Below the pieces are notes generated by a model. It had not been told where the DNA came from and ran no database searches. It saw nothing but the letters and a program-made list of their open reading frames with translations. A DNA stretch of 22,015 bases from the NCBI GenBank assembly GCA_900546675.1, contig URDQ01000027.1, positions 1 to 22,015 on the forward strand, in the 5' to 3' direction. A program made the position numbers and the translations under genes. The DNA is from an uncultured Porphyromonas sp. (lineage in GTDB: Bacteria > Bacteroidota > Bacteroidia > Bacteroidales > Porphyromonadaceae). Positions 15,222 through 22,015 of this stretch are shown piece by piece. Position 1 is the first letter of the stretch; the number at the start of each line of letters is the position of its first letter.

Positions 15222-15935
15222 CTAACGTCTAGAGCGATTAGGACGACCGCCACGGCGGCCTCCTCCTCTGGAGTTGTTGCCTCCTCGTGCTGGGCGCTTG
15301 TACTGTCGCTTCGAGCGGTTGCCTCCCCGTCCCTGAGGTGTGCGTCGTGTGGCAGCGTCTAGCTGGTGCTCCTCTTCGGTCAGCACGAGCTTACCGCCCG
15401 AGAGTTCGTAGAGATCCTTAAAGATGGTGTAGTCGTCGACGGCACGCTTATTCCACAAGATATAAGCCTGCTTCATGCGGTTGGCAATGGAGAGAGCCAA
15501 AGCCTCGCGCTCGTCACCTTCGGGCATCTCGCACGCTTTCTTGATCAGCTCCTGAATGAGGTGACCATAGTGGCGGTAGATGATGTCGTCCTCGGGATAG
15601 GTCAGAGGCTCAGGCGCACCACGGAGAGCCTCCTCGTGGATAGGCTCTACGGGGTAGTCAATGTCTAGTGCAAAGTGCGACATAACGGCGAGGTGATCCC
15701 AGAGGACTTTGCGATCCTCCGACTTCTTAGCCTGCTCGGGCTGTATGATCGCCATCGCCTTGACAATAGCGTGAGCGCACCGAGTCCGCTCGTCACGGTC
15801 CTCAATGGTCAAGCAGTGATCTACCATATGCTGGATATGGTGTCCATACTCAGGAAGCGGGATAACCTCGTGATAGCTTTTCTTGTGAGTTGTTTGTATC
15901 GTATCTGTCATTATTGTAATCTGTCGTAAGTTCAT
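15222..15935 (-). CDS. DUF4290 protein with Arg/Gly-rich tail
   Basis: A 237-residue protein of the DUF4290 family, which I know from Bacteroidetes, where it commonly precedes murA; no function is established. The conserved part (about residues 25-185) contains IPLPEYGHHIQHMVDHCLTI, DHLAVMSHFALDIDYP, YRHYGHLIQELI and ANRMKQAYILWNKRAVDD. Residues 197-237 form a very basic tail with 14 Arg and 10 Gly, including four RGG triplets, that looks disordered and able to bind nucleic acid (inference). The ATG at 15935 overlaps the pgi stop as ATGA. A second ATG at 15911 would drop eight residues and is also plausible. Confidence 0.88.
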   Translation of the reverse strand: MNLRQITIMTDTIQTTHKKSYHEVIPLPEYGHHIQHMVDHCLTIEDRDERTRCAHAIVKAMAIIQPEQAKKSEDRKVLWDHLAVMSHFALDIDYPVEPIHEEALRGAPEPLTYPEDDIIYRHYGHLIQELIKKACEMPEGDEREALALSIANRMKQAYILWNKRAVDDYTIFKDLYELSGGKLVLTEEEHQLDAATRRTPQGRGGNRSKRQYKRPARGGNNSRGGGRRGGRPNRSRR

Positions 15936-17299
15936 TTGTTGAGCCGCTGTCGCATCGCTTTTGTCTCGCTCTCGAAGCCTGGCTTAGCGAGGAGGGCAAA
16001 CATATTGCGCTTGTAGTCCTCCACACCTGGCTGGTCAAAGGGGTTGATCCCCATCATATAGCCACTGACAGCGACCGCATACTCCATCGTATAGATAAAG
16101 GCGCCAATCGTCCTAGCATCGATCTGCGGCAACTGCAACTGTAGGACTGGCACACCGCCATCTTCGTGCGCTAAGAGCGTGCCTAGATGCGCCTGCTCAT
16201 TGACATAGTGCATCGTTTCGCCTGCTAGGTAGTTGAGACCGTCTAAGTTTTGCTCATCTGTCGGGATGGTAATGGTGTCTCGTGGTGTGTCGACGACAAT
16301 CATCGTCTCGAGGATGTTGCGAGGTCCTTGCTGTATCCACTGCCCCATCGAGTGCAGATCGGTTGTGTAGGTCAGGGAGAGCGGGAGTAGTCCCTTGCCC
16401 TCCTTGCCTTCGCTCTCGCCAAAGAGCTGCATCCACCACTGCCCGAGGGCACTCAGCCGAGGCTCGAAAGCTACCAGCACCTCGCCCACAGCACACTCCC
16501 AAGAGGCGGCTTGTCTTGTCACAGCATACCGCACGGCTGGATTCTCTAGCGGATGCTCCGTGCTACTATACAAGAACGCTGTGTCTCTAGCACCTTGGAG
16601 CAATGCCTCAATGTCAAAGCCTGCCAAAGCAATCGGTAGCAACCCCACAGGAGTCAGCACGGAGAAGCGCCCGCCCACGTTGTCTGGTATGACAAAAGTG
16701 TCGTATCCCTGCTCATCGGCTAGACGACGCAGAGCACCTCGCTTCTTGTCGGTAATGGCAACGATACATCGCTTAGCCACCTCCTGACCATCACGAGCCA
16801 CTAAGTATTGGCTCAGCATGCGGAAGGCAATAGCTGGCTCAGTCGTCGTGCCACTCTTAGAGATATTGACAATGCCAAAAGGTTTATCCACGACCAAATC
16901 CATCAGATCGTGCAGATAGTCACTGCTGATATTGTTTCCAGCGAAGAGTACCTGCGGGTGCCCCAGCTCAGGCTTACGATGTGTGGAGAAGTGGTCTCCG
17001 AGTGCCTCTATGACCGCTTTGCCACCTAGGTAGCTACCTCCGATGCCTATACATATTATATATAGGCACTCCTGGCGAAGCCTGTCGGCTACCGCTTGTA
17101 CCTGCTTGTAGAGGTCACGCTCGAGCATCTCCTCGGGGAGCGTGAGCCAGCCTAGGAAGTCGCTACCAGCTCCTGAGCCCGTGTGTAGCGTCTGAATAGC
17201 TACGAGCGCCTCTTGCTCCGCCTGTCGAATGGTCTCTGGCGATAGATGAGCCTGTGCGTGTGTTGTGTCGATCTGAATGAGTGATGCGGCTGTCTTCAT
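15932..17299 (-). CDS. pgi: Glucose-6-phosphate isomerase
   Basis: A 455-residue phosphoglucose isomerase interconverting glucose 6-phosphate and fructose 6-phosphate in glycolysis/gluconeogenesis. It is the shorter bacterial form (E. coli Pgi is about 549). Motifs: GIGGSYLGGKAVIEAL, the sugar-phosphate-binding SKSGTTTEPAIAFR, DNVGGRFSVLTPVGLLPIA (the family signature), ETMHYVNEQAHLGTLLAHEDGGVP, and the C-terminal GINPFDQPGVEDYKRNMFAL with the catalytic Lys region. It follows gpsA after 59 bases and overlaps the DUF4290 gene by 4 bases. No clear promoter was seen in the gap, so it is probably transcribed with lysS and gpsA. Confidence 0.97.
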   Translation of the reverse strand: MKTAASLIQIDTTHAQAHLSPETIRQAEQEALVAIQTLHTGSGAGSDFLGWLTLPEEMLERDLYKQVQAVADRLRQECLYIICIGIGGSYLGGKAVIEALGDHFSTHRKPELGHPQVLFAGNNISSDYLHDLMDLVVDKPFGIVNISKSGTTTEPAIAFRMLSQYLVARDGQEVAKRCIVAITDKKRGALRRLADEQGYDTFVIPDNVGGRFSVLTPVGLLPIALAGFDIEALLQGARDTAFLYSSTEHPLENPAVRYAVTRQAASWECAVGEVLVAFEPRLSALGQWWMQLFGESEGKEGKGLLPLSLTYTTDLHSMGQWIQQGPRNILETMIVVDTPRDTITIPTDEQNLDGLNYLAGETMHYVNEQAHLGTLLAHEDGGVPVLQLQLPQIDARTIGAFIYTMEYAVAVSGYMMGINPFDQPGVEDYKRNMFALLAKPGFESETKAMRQRLNK

Positions 17300-17358
17300 G
17301 GTTGTATCGTGTGTTAGGTTAAAAGGTTTCGTTCGTCAGCAGGGTCTTGAGCAAGAGC

Positions 17359-18366
17359 TTAGCGAAACTTGAGCGAGAGTCGCTCTATGGTCTCCTTGGC
17401 CGACTGCTTATTATAGAGTATCTCGTAGACAGCGTCCATGATCGGCATATTGACACGGTAGCGAGTCGTGTTGAGTTCGCGTACGCACTTAGCACCGTAG
17501 TAGCCCTCCGCCACCATCTCCATCTCTACCTGTGCCGCCTTGACACTGTACCCCTTGCCGATCATCGTGCCGAAGGTACGGTTGCGACTATAGTTAGAGT
17601 AAGCGGTCACGAGCAGGTCACCTAGATAGACCGAGTTGGTGATGACACGATGGTTGAGCAGGTGCACTGTATTGACAAAGCTATTCATCTCAGCGATAGC
17701 GTTGCTGATGAGGACGCTCTGGAAGTTATCTCCATAGTTGAGTCCGTTGCAGATACCAGCAGCGATGGCGTAGATGTTCTTTAGCACCGAGGCAAACTCT
17801 ATGCCGACCACATCGTCTGAAGTGGTGCAGGTTATGTAGTCACACGAGAGCGTGTCAGCCATCAGATGCGCCAGCTCTCTGCTATAAGCTCCTGTGGTCA
17901 AGTAGCTACGACGCTCCTGCGCTACCTCCTCAGCGTGACAAGGACCACTCACCACACCGATCTGCTCCTTCGGGAGGGAAAACTCCTTAATAAGGAACTC
18001 CGAGACCAAAAGGTTTTCGTCAGGCACAATCCCCTTGACCGCATTGATAACCTGCTTGCCCCGCATACTACTACGCTTCACCTTCTTGAGGTAGTGCTTG
18101 ATGTAAGGCGAGGGGGTCACCAAGATGATCGTGTCACTATTGCGAAAGAAGGGGTTGATCGAGCCTTCAGTGTAGAAGGTTATCCGATCTGTATCAAAGG
18201 CAGCACTAGAGAGGTAGTCGGGGTTATGCCCCGTAGCCTTAAAGCGCTGCACCTGATCATCACGACGCACATACCAATTTATCTCAGGCGTAGACTCGAG
18301 AGAGATCTTAGCCAGTGCAGTAGCCCAGCTACCACTACCCAGTATGCCTATGCGACCAATATCCAT
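17359..18366 (-). CDS. gpsA: Glycerol-3-phosphate dehydrogenase [NAD(P)+]
   Basis: A 335-residue cytosolic enzyme reducing dihydroxyacetone phosphate to sn-glycerol 3-phosphate for phospholipid synthesis. The Rossmann motif GILGSGSWATALAK (about residues 7-20) opens the protein. Further family segments: VTPSPYIKHYL, NAVKGIVPDENLLVSEF, VVSGPCHAEEVAQ, GIEFASVLKNIYAIAAGICNGLN (catalytic Lys in LKN), SNAIAEM, and LGDLLVTAYSNYSRNRTFG. The ATG at 18366 places the Rossmann motif as usual. An in-frame GTG at 18384, preceded by AGAGGGG, would add six residues and cannot be excluded. It lies 61 bases after lysS. Confidence 0.96.
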   Translation of the reverse strand: MDIGRIGILGSGSWATALAKISLESTPEINWYVRRDDQVQRFKATGHNPDYLSSAAFDTDRITFYTEGSINPFFRNSDTIILVTPSPYIKHYLKKVKRSSMRGKQVINAVKGIVPDENLLVSEFLIKEFSLPKEQIGVVSGPCHAEEVAQERRSYLTTGAYSRELAHLMADTLSCDYITCTTSDDVVGIEFASVLKNIYAIAAGICNGLNYGDNFQSVLISNAIAEMNSFVNTVHLLNHRVITNSVYLGDLLVTAYSNYSRNRTFGTMIGKGYSVKAAQVEMEMVAEGYYGAKCVRELNTTRYRVNMPIMDAVYEILYNKQSAKETIERLSLKFR

Positions 18367-18427
18367 ATTGTCTGTACCGTACACACGCTGTCCCCTCTAG
18401 CAAGAGCGAGCTATGCGTAAACTTAGA

Positions 18428-20167
18428 TTATTTCGTAGACTCCTCGCCCACCCACTTGGATATTTCCTCCAGTGCGGGGATCTGCAAGCCTAGCTTATAC
18501 TTCTTATTGATATCCATCATCTGCTGCATCACCTTGCCCGGAGCTTTGCCCGCAAGATCTGCGACAGTGAGGTAACCCGCCTTCTGCAGGAGTGGCACCC
18601 ACGTCTTGTCAATGCCAACGGCTGCATAAGCCCCCTCCTTGTCACGCTTAGGCTGTATCTCAGGACGCATCTGTGGGAAGAGTAGCACCTCCTGAATACT
18701 CTCCTGACCAGTCAAGAGCATCACGAGGCGGTCCATACCGATACCCATACCTGATGTGGGGGGCATGCCAAACTCTAGAGCGCGTAGGAAGTCGTGATCG
18801 ATATACATCGCCTCATCGTCTCCACGCTCGCTCAGCCGTAGCTGATCCTCAAAGCGGTGACGCTGATCTATCGGGTCGTTGAGCTCTGAGTAGGCATTGG
18901 CCAACTCCTTACCATTGACAAATAGCTCGAAGCGCTCCGTCAGATCGCTCCTATCGCGGTGCTCCTTAGTGAGCGGTGACATCGCCTTAGGATAGTCTAT
19001 GATGAAGGTGGGCTGCACCAAGTGTGGCTCAGCCACGGCACCAAAGAGCTCGTCGATTAGCTTGCCGACACCCATCGTTTCATCTATCTCCACGCCCTTA
19101 GCCTGGCACACCTTACGAAGCTCAGCCTCGTCCATGCCATCGATATTGACCCCGCCATACTCTTGGATAGCGTCAATCATAGTAAGGCGACGATAAGGAG
19201 GCTTAAACTCTATCGTATGCTCCCCTACCTGAATGGTCGTAGAGCCTAGCACCTCCTGACAGATATGCTCGATCATCTGCTCAGTCATCTGCATCATCCA
19301 GCGGTAGTCCTTGTAGGCGACATAGATCTCCATACAGGTAAACTCAGGATTGTGCGTCCGGTCCATACCCTCATTGCGGAAGTTACGGCTAAACTCGTAA
19401 ACCCCCTCGAAGCCACCCACGATCAGCCTCTTGAGGTAAAGCTCATTGGCGATGCGTAGGTAGAGCGGTATGTCGAGCGCATTGTGATGCGTCACGAAGG
19501 GACGAGCTGCAGCACCGCCAGGGATAGACTGCAGGACAGGCGTATCCACCTCTAGATAGCCACGTGCATTGAAGAAGTTGCGCATCGACTGGAAGATCTT
19601 CGTACGCTTCATAAAGATGCCCTTCACCTCCTCATTGACTATCAAATCTACGTAGCGACGACGGTAGCGCAGCTCTGGATCTGTAAAGCCATCGAAGACC
19701 TGATCATCCTTAGCCTTGACGATAGGAAGCGGACGTAGCGCCTTGCTCAGCAAGGTCAGTTCCTCAGCGTGTACCGAGATCTCGCCCGTCTGGGTGCGGA
19801 AGACAAAGCCCTTGACACCGACGATGTCACCAATGTCGAGGAGCTTCTTAAAGAGCTTGTTGTACAAGTCCTTATCCTCTCCTGGGCAGAGGTCATCGCG
19901 AGTTATATAAACCTGTATGCGTCCCGAGGCATCTTGTAGCTCCATAAAGGAGGCCTTGCCCATAATGCGTCGGCTCATGACACGACCAGCGATGCTCACC
20001 TCCCAGCGTGGTGCCTCATCTTGATATTGATCTTGTATCTCCTGAGCATGCGCTGTCACGACATACTCGGCTGCTGGATAAGGGTTGATGCCCATCTGAC
20101 GTATCTCGTCTAGGCTGTTGCGACGTGCTATCTCCTGGTCACTAAGTTCTAGTAAGTGTAAGTCCAT
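18428..20167 (-). CDS. lysS: Lysyl-tRNA synthetase, class II
   Basis: A 579-residue class II aminoacyl-tRNA synthetase charging tRNA-Lys. The N-terminal OB-fold anticodon-binding domain (about 45-160) includes VSIAGRVMSRRIMGKASFMELQ. The catalytic core has motif 2 (RNEGMDRTHNPEFTCMEIY) and motif 3 (GMGIGMDRLVMLLTG), with LFPQMRPE closing the usual protein near residue 506. About 73 further residues follow, starting KRDKEGAYAAVGIDKTW and containing LLQKAGYLTVADLAGKAPGK, which reads as a helix-hairpin-helix-like domain; E. coli LysS (505) lacks it. The ATG at 20167 is chosen; an in-frame ATG at 20236 would add a hydrophobic 23-residue leader absent from the family. It is first gene of a seven-gene unit. 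Confidence 0.97.
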   Translation of the reverse strand: MDLHLLELSDQEIARRNSLDEIRQMGINPYPAAEYVVTAHAQEIQDQYQDEAPRWEVSIAGRVMSRRIMGKASFMELQDASGRIQVYITRDDLCPGEDKDLYNKLFKKLLDIGDIVGVKGFVFRTQTGEISVHAEELTLLSKALRPLPIVKAKDDQVFDGFTDPELRYRRRYVDLIVNEEVKGIFMKRTKIFQSMRNFFNARGYLEVDTPVLQSIPGGAAARPFVTHHNALDIPLYLRIANELYLKRLIVGGFEGVYEFSRNFRNEGMDRTHNPEFTCMEIYVAYKDYRWMMQMTEQMIEHICQEVLGSTTIQVGEHTIEFKPPYRRLTMIDAIQEYGGVNIDGMDEAELRKVCQAKGVEIDETMGVGKLIDELFGAVAEPHLVQPTFIIDYPKAMSPLTKEHRDRSDLTERFELFVNGKELANAYSELNDPIDQRHRFEDQLRLSERGDDEAMYIDHDFLRALEFGMPPTSGMGIGMDRLVMLLTGQESIQEVLLFPQMRPEIQPKRDKEGAYAAVGIDKTWVPLLQKAGYLTVADLAGKAPGKVMQQMMDINKKYKLGLQIPALEEISKWVGEESTK

Positions 20168-20287
20168 AACTGTAGTTAAGTATAAAAACGCTCCCACCCG
20201 CTGAGCATACAGCAATAATAAGTGGTAAATAGCCATCCCCTCCTACTCAGATCCGCTGGGAAGGGAAGATAGGCTCAAGCTAGCTGA

Positions 20288-20306
20288 GGTGTATCTGCAG
20301 TACACC
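20288..20306 (-). promoter_or_regulatory. Small hairpin at the predicted lysS mRNA 5' end
   Basis: GGTGTA (20288-20293) and TACACC (20301-20306) form a 6-bp stem around a 7-base loop containing CTGCAG. Given the -7 box ending at 20312, the transcript would start at about this stem. It could protect the 5' end of the mRNA; this is inference. The leader to the ATG is about 138 bases long and shows no known riboswitch. Confidence 0.4.
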
Positions 20307-20311
20307 CTCTG

Positions 20312-20343
20312 CAAAAGTACTCATTTTAGCCCTCACTACCAAA
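20312..20343 (-). promoter_or_regulatory. Bacteroidetes-type promoter for lysS and the genes after it
   Basis: Minus strand: TTTG (20340-20343), a 20-base spacer, then TACTTTTG (20312-20319), a full match to TTTG-N19-21-TAnnTTTG. It lies about 145 bases upstream of the lysS ATG. The -33 box starts 9 bases from a 23-bp inverted repeat. Confidence 0.8.
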
Positions 20344-20352
20344 AGCTCCCCC

Positions 20353-20421
20353 CTAGACTCCGCAAATCTCATTACAAGCAAGCTCAATGGGCTGGCGAGT
20401 AATGAGATTTGCGGAGTCTAG
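20353..20421. repeat. Perfect 23-bp inverted repeat with 23-base loop
   Basis: Left arm 20353-20375 (starting CTAGACTCCGC) and right arm 20399-20421 (ending GCGGAGTCTAG) are exact reverse complements; the spacer 20376-20398 is also 23 bases. It lies between the 3' end of the 20496-21545 gene and the lysS promoter. No T tract follows on either strand, so it is not a classic intrinsic terminator, though it may still end transcription of the upstream gene. No target-site duplication is visible. Confidence 0.93.
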
Positions 20422-20495
20422 TATTACCGACAAACGACCAATTTAGAATCAGTGGTCTATCGAATAGGGACAAAACACTAGATAGTTATAGGGAG

Positions 20496-21545
20496 CTAGT
20501 TCTTATTAGGTATGATCTCAAACTTCATACGCTGTCTCTCGAAGAAGATTCTGAGTGTAGCTTTGTCATTTGATATGGTTGCATAGACTATATCTTTATC
20601 CAACAAGTCATCATGCTCTACCAGTTTACTCCAAGTGCCATCGAAACCATTGAGCTTAGCCCACTCGTGGATTTGACTATCCGAGATTACTTCCTCCACA
20701 CTTGAGATGGCACTAAAGATACCTGTTATCTTCTGATCTTCTATCCAGTAAAAGGCGCGACTGATATTGCTCTTGTCTGCTTGGTCAGCTTTTGTAGGGA
20801 AGTCAAGATAGGGCAAGCTTAGATCAGTAGGTATCTCTCGATAACCAGCCTCACGCTCGAAAGCAACAATCTGATCAGCCTGCTTACTCATCAGAGCTTC
20901 AAAAGATGGTAGATCCTTTGCACTAGCCACAAAGTCGTGAGCCTTGGCAACAGGAGCAGGAGGTGTCGGACGCATGATTGTCAAGCAAGTCTGGGTATTC
21001 CACTCACTATTTGGCCAATGCTGCAAGATGATAGACACATCCTCCTTTTTGTATTGATACGAAGTCTCGTCTCGGTAGGTCTCGATGAAGCCTAGCGCCT
21101 TAATTAGCTCTTGTATTCGGGGGCATTGGCTGATCGGCTCACGACAGAGTGCAATGATCACATCAGAGTCCAATAATAGGTTCTTGCCACCATAGCTAAC
21201 AATCGGCACCACGTCAAGCGACAGATTAACATACGCTGGGAGCAAGTTGGGCGCTTCAGACTTGTCGTTATTCACATTGACACCGTCTTGTAGCTTGCGA
21301 CCTAGGGCAGCCTCATAAGCCTCAAAGGGGGCCTTGTTGGTGTTGTAATCAAAGTTGATGAGTGGCATTTGCTCACGAGGCATCTGTTTTTCAACAAATC
21401 GGATGCTGTCAATCTCCTCAATGGGGATAAGCTGAGCTTCTTGCCCTTTGAGAAAGACCTTCAGGTGCGTAGGAGACTCTTGTGCTACAAGAGCAAATGC
21501 GGACACACAAAGTGCGCATAGGAGAGCAAAAGTTTTACGTGTCAT
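20496..21545 (-). CDS. Exported protein of unknown function
   Basis: A 349-residue protein I do not recognise. The N-terminus MTRKTFALLCALCVSAFALVAQ is a signal peptide, cleaved probably around residue 21-22. The next stretch, HLKVFLKGQEAQLIPIEEID followed by SIRFVE, resembles a short beta motif often seen right after the signal peptide in Bacteroidales secreted proteins (general memory). The rest is a globular mix of charged and aromatic residues, with segments such as LLPAYVNLSLDVVPIVSYGG, SQCPRIQELIKALGF and WIEDQKITGIFSAISSVEE. There is no lipobox, no T9SS sorting domain and no transmembrane helix after the signal. The gene stands alone: 470 bases of repeats and gap lie upstream, and the 23-bp inverted repeat lies downstream. 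No clear promoter was found. Confidence 0.85.
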   Translation of the reverse strand: MTRKTFALLCALCVSAFALVAQESPTHLKVFLKGQEAQLIPIEEIDSIRFVEKQMPREQMPLINFDYNTNKAPFEAYEAALGRKLQDGVNVNNDKSEAPNLLPAYVNLSLDVVPIVSYGGKNLLLDSDVIIALCREPISQCPRIQELIKALGFIETYRDETSYQYKKEDVSIILQHWPNSEWNTQTCLTIMRPTPPAPVAKAHDFVASAKDLPSFEALMSKQADQIVAFEREAGYREIPTDLSLPYLDFPTKADQADKSNISRAFYWIEDQKITGIFSAISSVEEVISDSQIHEWAKLNGFDGTWSKLVEHDDLLDKDIVYATISNDKATLRIFFERQRMKFEIIPNKN

Positions 21546-21760
21546 AAAAGTTATAGTGGTTGATGAATATCCTAGTGAGCCTATGTAAAGAAACCAAGAA
21601 GAGTCACTCCAAGTCTCTTTTCACTAGCTAAGGTAGTATAAATTTTCATTCTGAGAGTTATTTAGTTTGGACTTTTATTGTGTACACATTCCCAAGATGT
21701 GCGCATTTTGATTGTATCTGTCTGATTTTGTCTACGATTACTTCAGCCCATCTCATCATA
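21546..21760. other. Gene-free stretch upstream of the exported protein gene
   Basis: This A/T-rich gap shows no open frame of note. A 10-bp palindrome TGTGTACACA lies near 21680. No full TTTG-N20-TAnnTTTG promoter was found for the 20496-21545 gene; the best partial match on the minus strand is TACCTTAG near 21630. Confidence 0.4.
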
Positions 21761-21936
21761 TCCACGTGAAGAATCGCGAATCTCCACGTGGAGATAAAAC
21801 ATTCTCCACGTAGGCGAGAAATGAAACTTCGGAGGAATCAAATGATAAGTCCGAAGAATTTTTTCGCACCTACGTGGAGAATAAAAAACGACCACCGAGA
21901 TATTTGGAAATTCTCACGTGGCTAATCGGCAGCAAC
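21761..21936. repeat. Degenerate palindromic array, about 22-bp pitch
   Basis: CACGTG-like cores lie at 21763, 21785, 21807 (CACGTA), 21871 (TACGTG) and 21915. The first three are exactly 22 bases apart and the last two 44 apart. CTTCGGA (21827) and TCCGAAG (21850) sit near the intermediate 22-base positions. Cores are followed by purine-rich then A/T-rich filler. The unit at 21780-21795 is a 16-bp perfect palindrome, ATCTCCACGTGGAGAT. There is no coding potential. Confidence 0.8.
21801..21882. repeat. 82-bp hairpin, MITE-like
   Basis: Arms ATTCTCCACGTAGG (21801-21814) and CCTACGTGGAGAAT (21869-21882) are a 14-bp perfect inverted repeat. After a 2-base bulge the stem continues as CGAGAAA with TTTTTCG, allowing one G-T pair. 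An apical 7-bp stem CTTCGGA/TCCGAAG (21827-21833, 21850-21856) follows. The element is nested in the 22-bp-pitch array. No target duplication was identified. Confidence 0.75.
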
Positions 21937-22015
21937 CGCTTGATAATGATCCGACCTGACCGCAATTTCCAGTAGTAAGTGCAACACGAAGCGTATAAAA
22001 GCACCCACCCCTGGG
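21937..22015. other. Right-edge gene-free sequence
   Basis: No gene is visible. AATTTCCA at 21964-21971 is the reverse complement of TGGAAATT at 21905-21912, a weak 8-bp inverted repeat bracketing the last CACGTG unit. Confidence 0.3.

Noticed and set aside
15366..15929. Plus-strand open frames opposite the DUF4290 gene
   Set aside because: They mirror a well-supported minus-strand gene and encode no recognisable protein.
20168..20236. N-terminal extension of LysRS from the ATG at 20236, preceded by AGGAGGGG
   Set aside because: The purine run abuts the ATG with almost no spacing, the extra 23 residues are hydrophobic and unlike LysRS N-termini, and the ATG at 20167 gives the expected start.
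20436..20457. GACCA/TGGTC hairpin as the terminator of the exported-protein gene
   Set aside because: A 5-bp stem with a 12-base loop and no T tract is too weak to call.
21546..22015. tRNA or small RNA gene at the right edge
   Set aside because: No cloverleaf or T-loop GTTCRA pattern was found; the structure present is explained by the palindromic array.

Overview
This window looks like a core chromosomal segment of a Bacteroidales bacterium, most likely a Porphyromonas of the higher-GC asaccharolytica/uenonis type. The genus call is inference. The support is: two near-perfect Bacteroidetes promoters (TTTG-N20-TAnnTTTG type), a type IX secretion type-B sorting domain, a DUF4290 protein, a MurA with Asp at the usual catalytic Cys, a LysRS with a C-terminal extension, and the gene order lysS-gpsA-pgi-DUF4290-murA-rimM-dxr. 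All 17 genes lie on the minus strand, so the window reads right to left. No tRNA, rRNA, CRISPR array, transposase or phage gene was seen.

Right edge (20496-22015): an intergenic array of CACGTG-like palindromes at about 22-bp pitch, containing an 80-bp hairpin, stands upstream of an exported protein of unknown function. Between that gene and lysS is a perfect 23-bp inverted repeat immediately upstream of a strong promoter.

Housekeeping unit (20343 down to 12091): the lysS promoter appears to drive lysS, gpsA, pgi, a DUF4290 gene, murA, rimM and dxr, closed by a good intrinsic terminator after dxr. Several junctions overlap. Products cover lysyl-tRNA charging, glycerol-3-phosphate and hexose-phosphate metabolism, peptidoglycan precursor synthesis, 16S/30S maturation and isoprenoid synthesis.

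Repeat-bearing gap (11876-12090): an eight-unit array alternates two short palindrome types between the dxr terminator and the next promoter.

Envelope and repair unit (11872 down to about 3829): one promoter leads into a LysM/periplasmic-binding-like protein, an outer-membrane beta-barrel, a CPBP membrane protease, an AddB-like PD-(D/E)XK nuclease, a T9SS type-B cargo protein and a YigZ/IMPACT protein, tightly packed and in part overlapping.

Left part (1-3744): rsmI, with an 18-bp perfect palindrome in its leader, overlaps a coiled-coil lipoprotein gene that ends in a strong terminator. A YjjG-like HAD phosphatase then overlaps recO. The last 554 bases hold no gene; they carry a 171-bp-period direct repeat built around GGACGC/GCGTCC hairpins.

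Nothing here amounts to a clear new defence or biosynthetic system. The most unusual content is the set of intergenic palindromic repeat arrays, the regulatory palindromes, and a few proteins with odd architecture.
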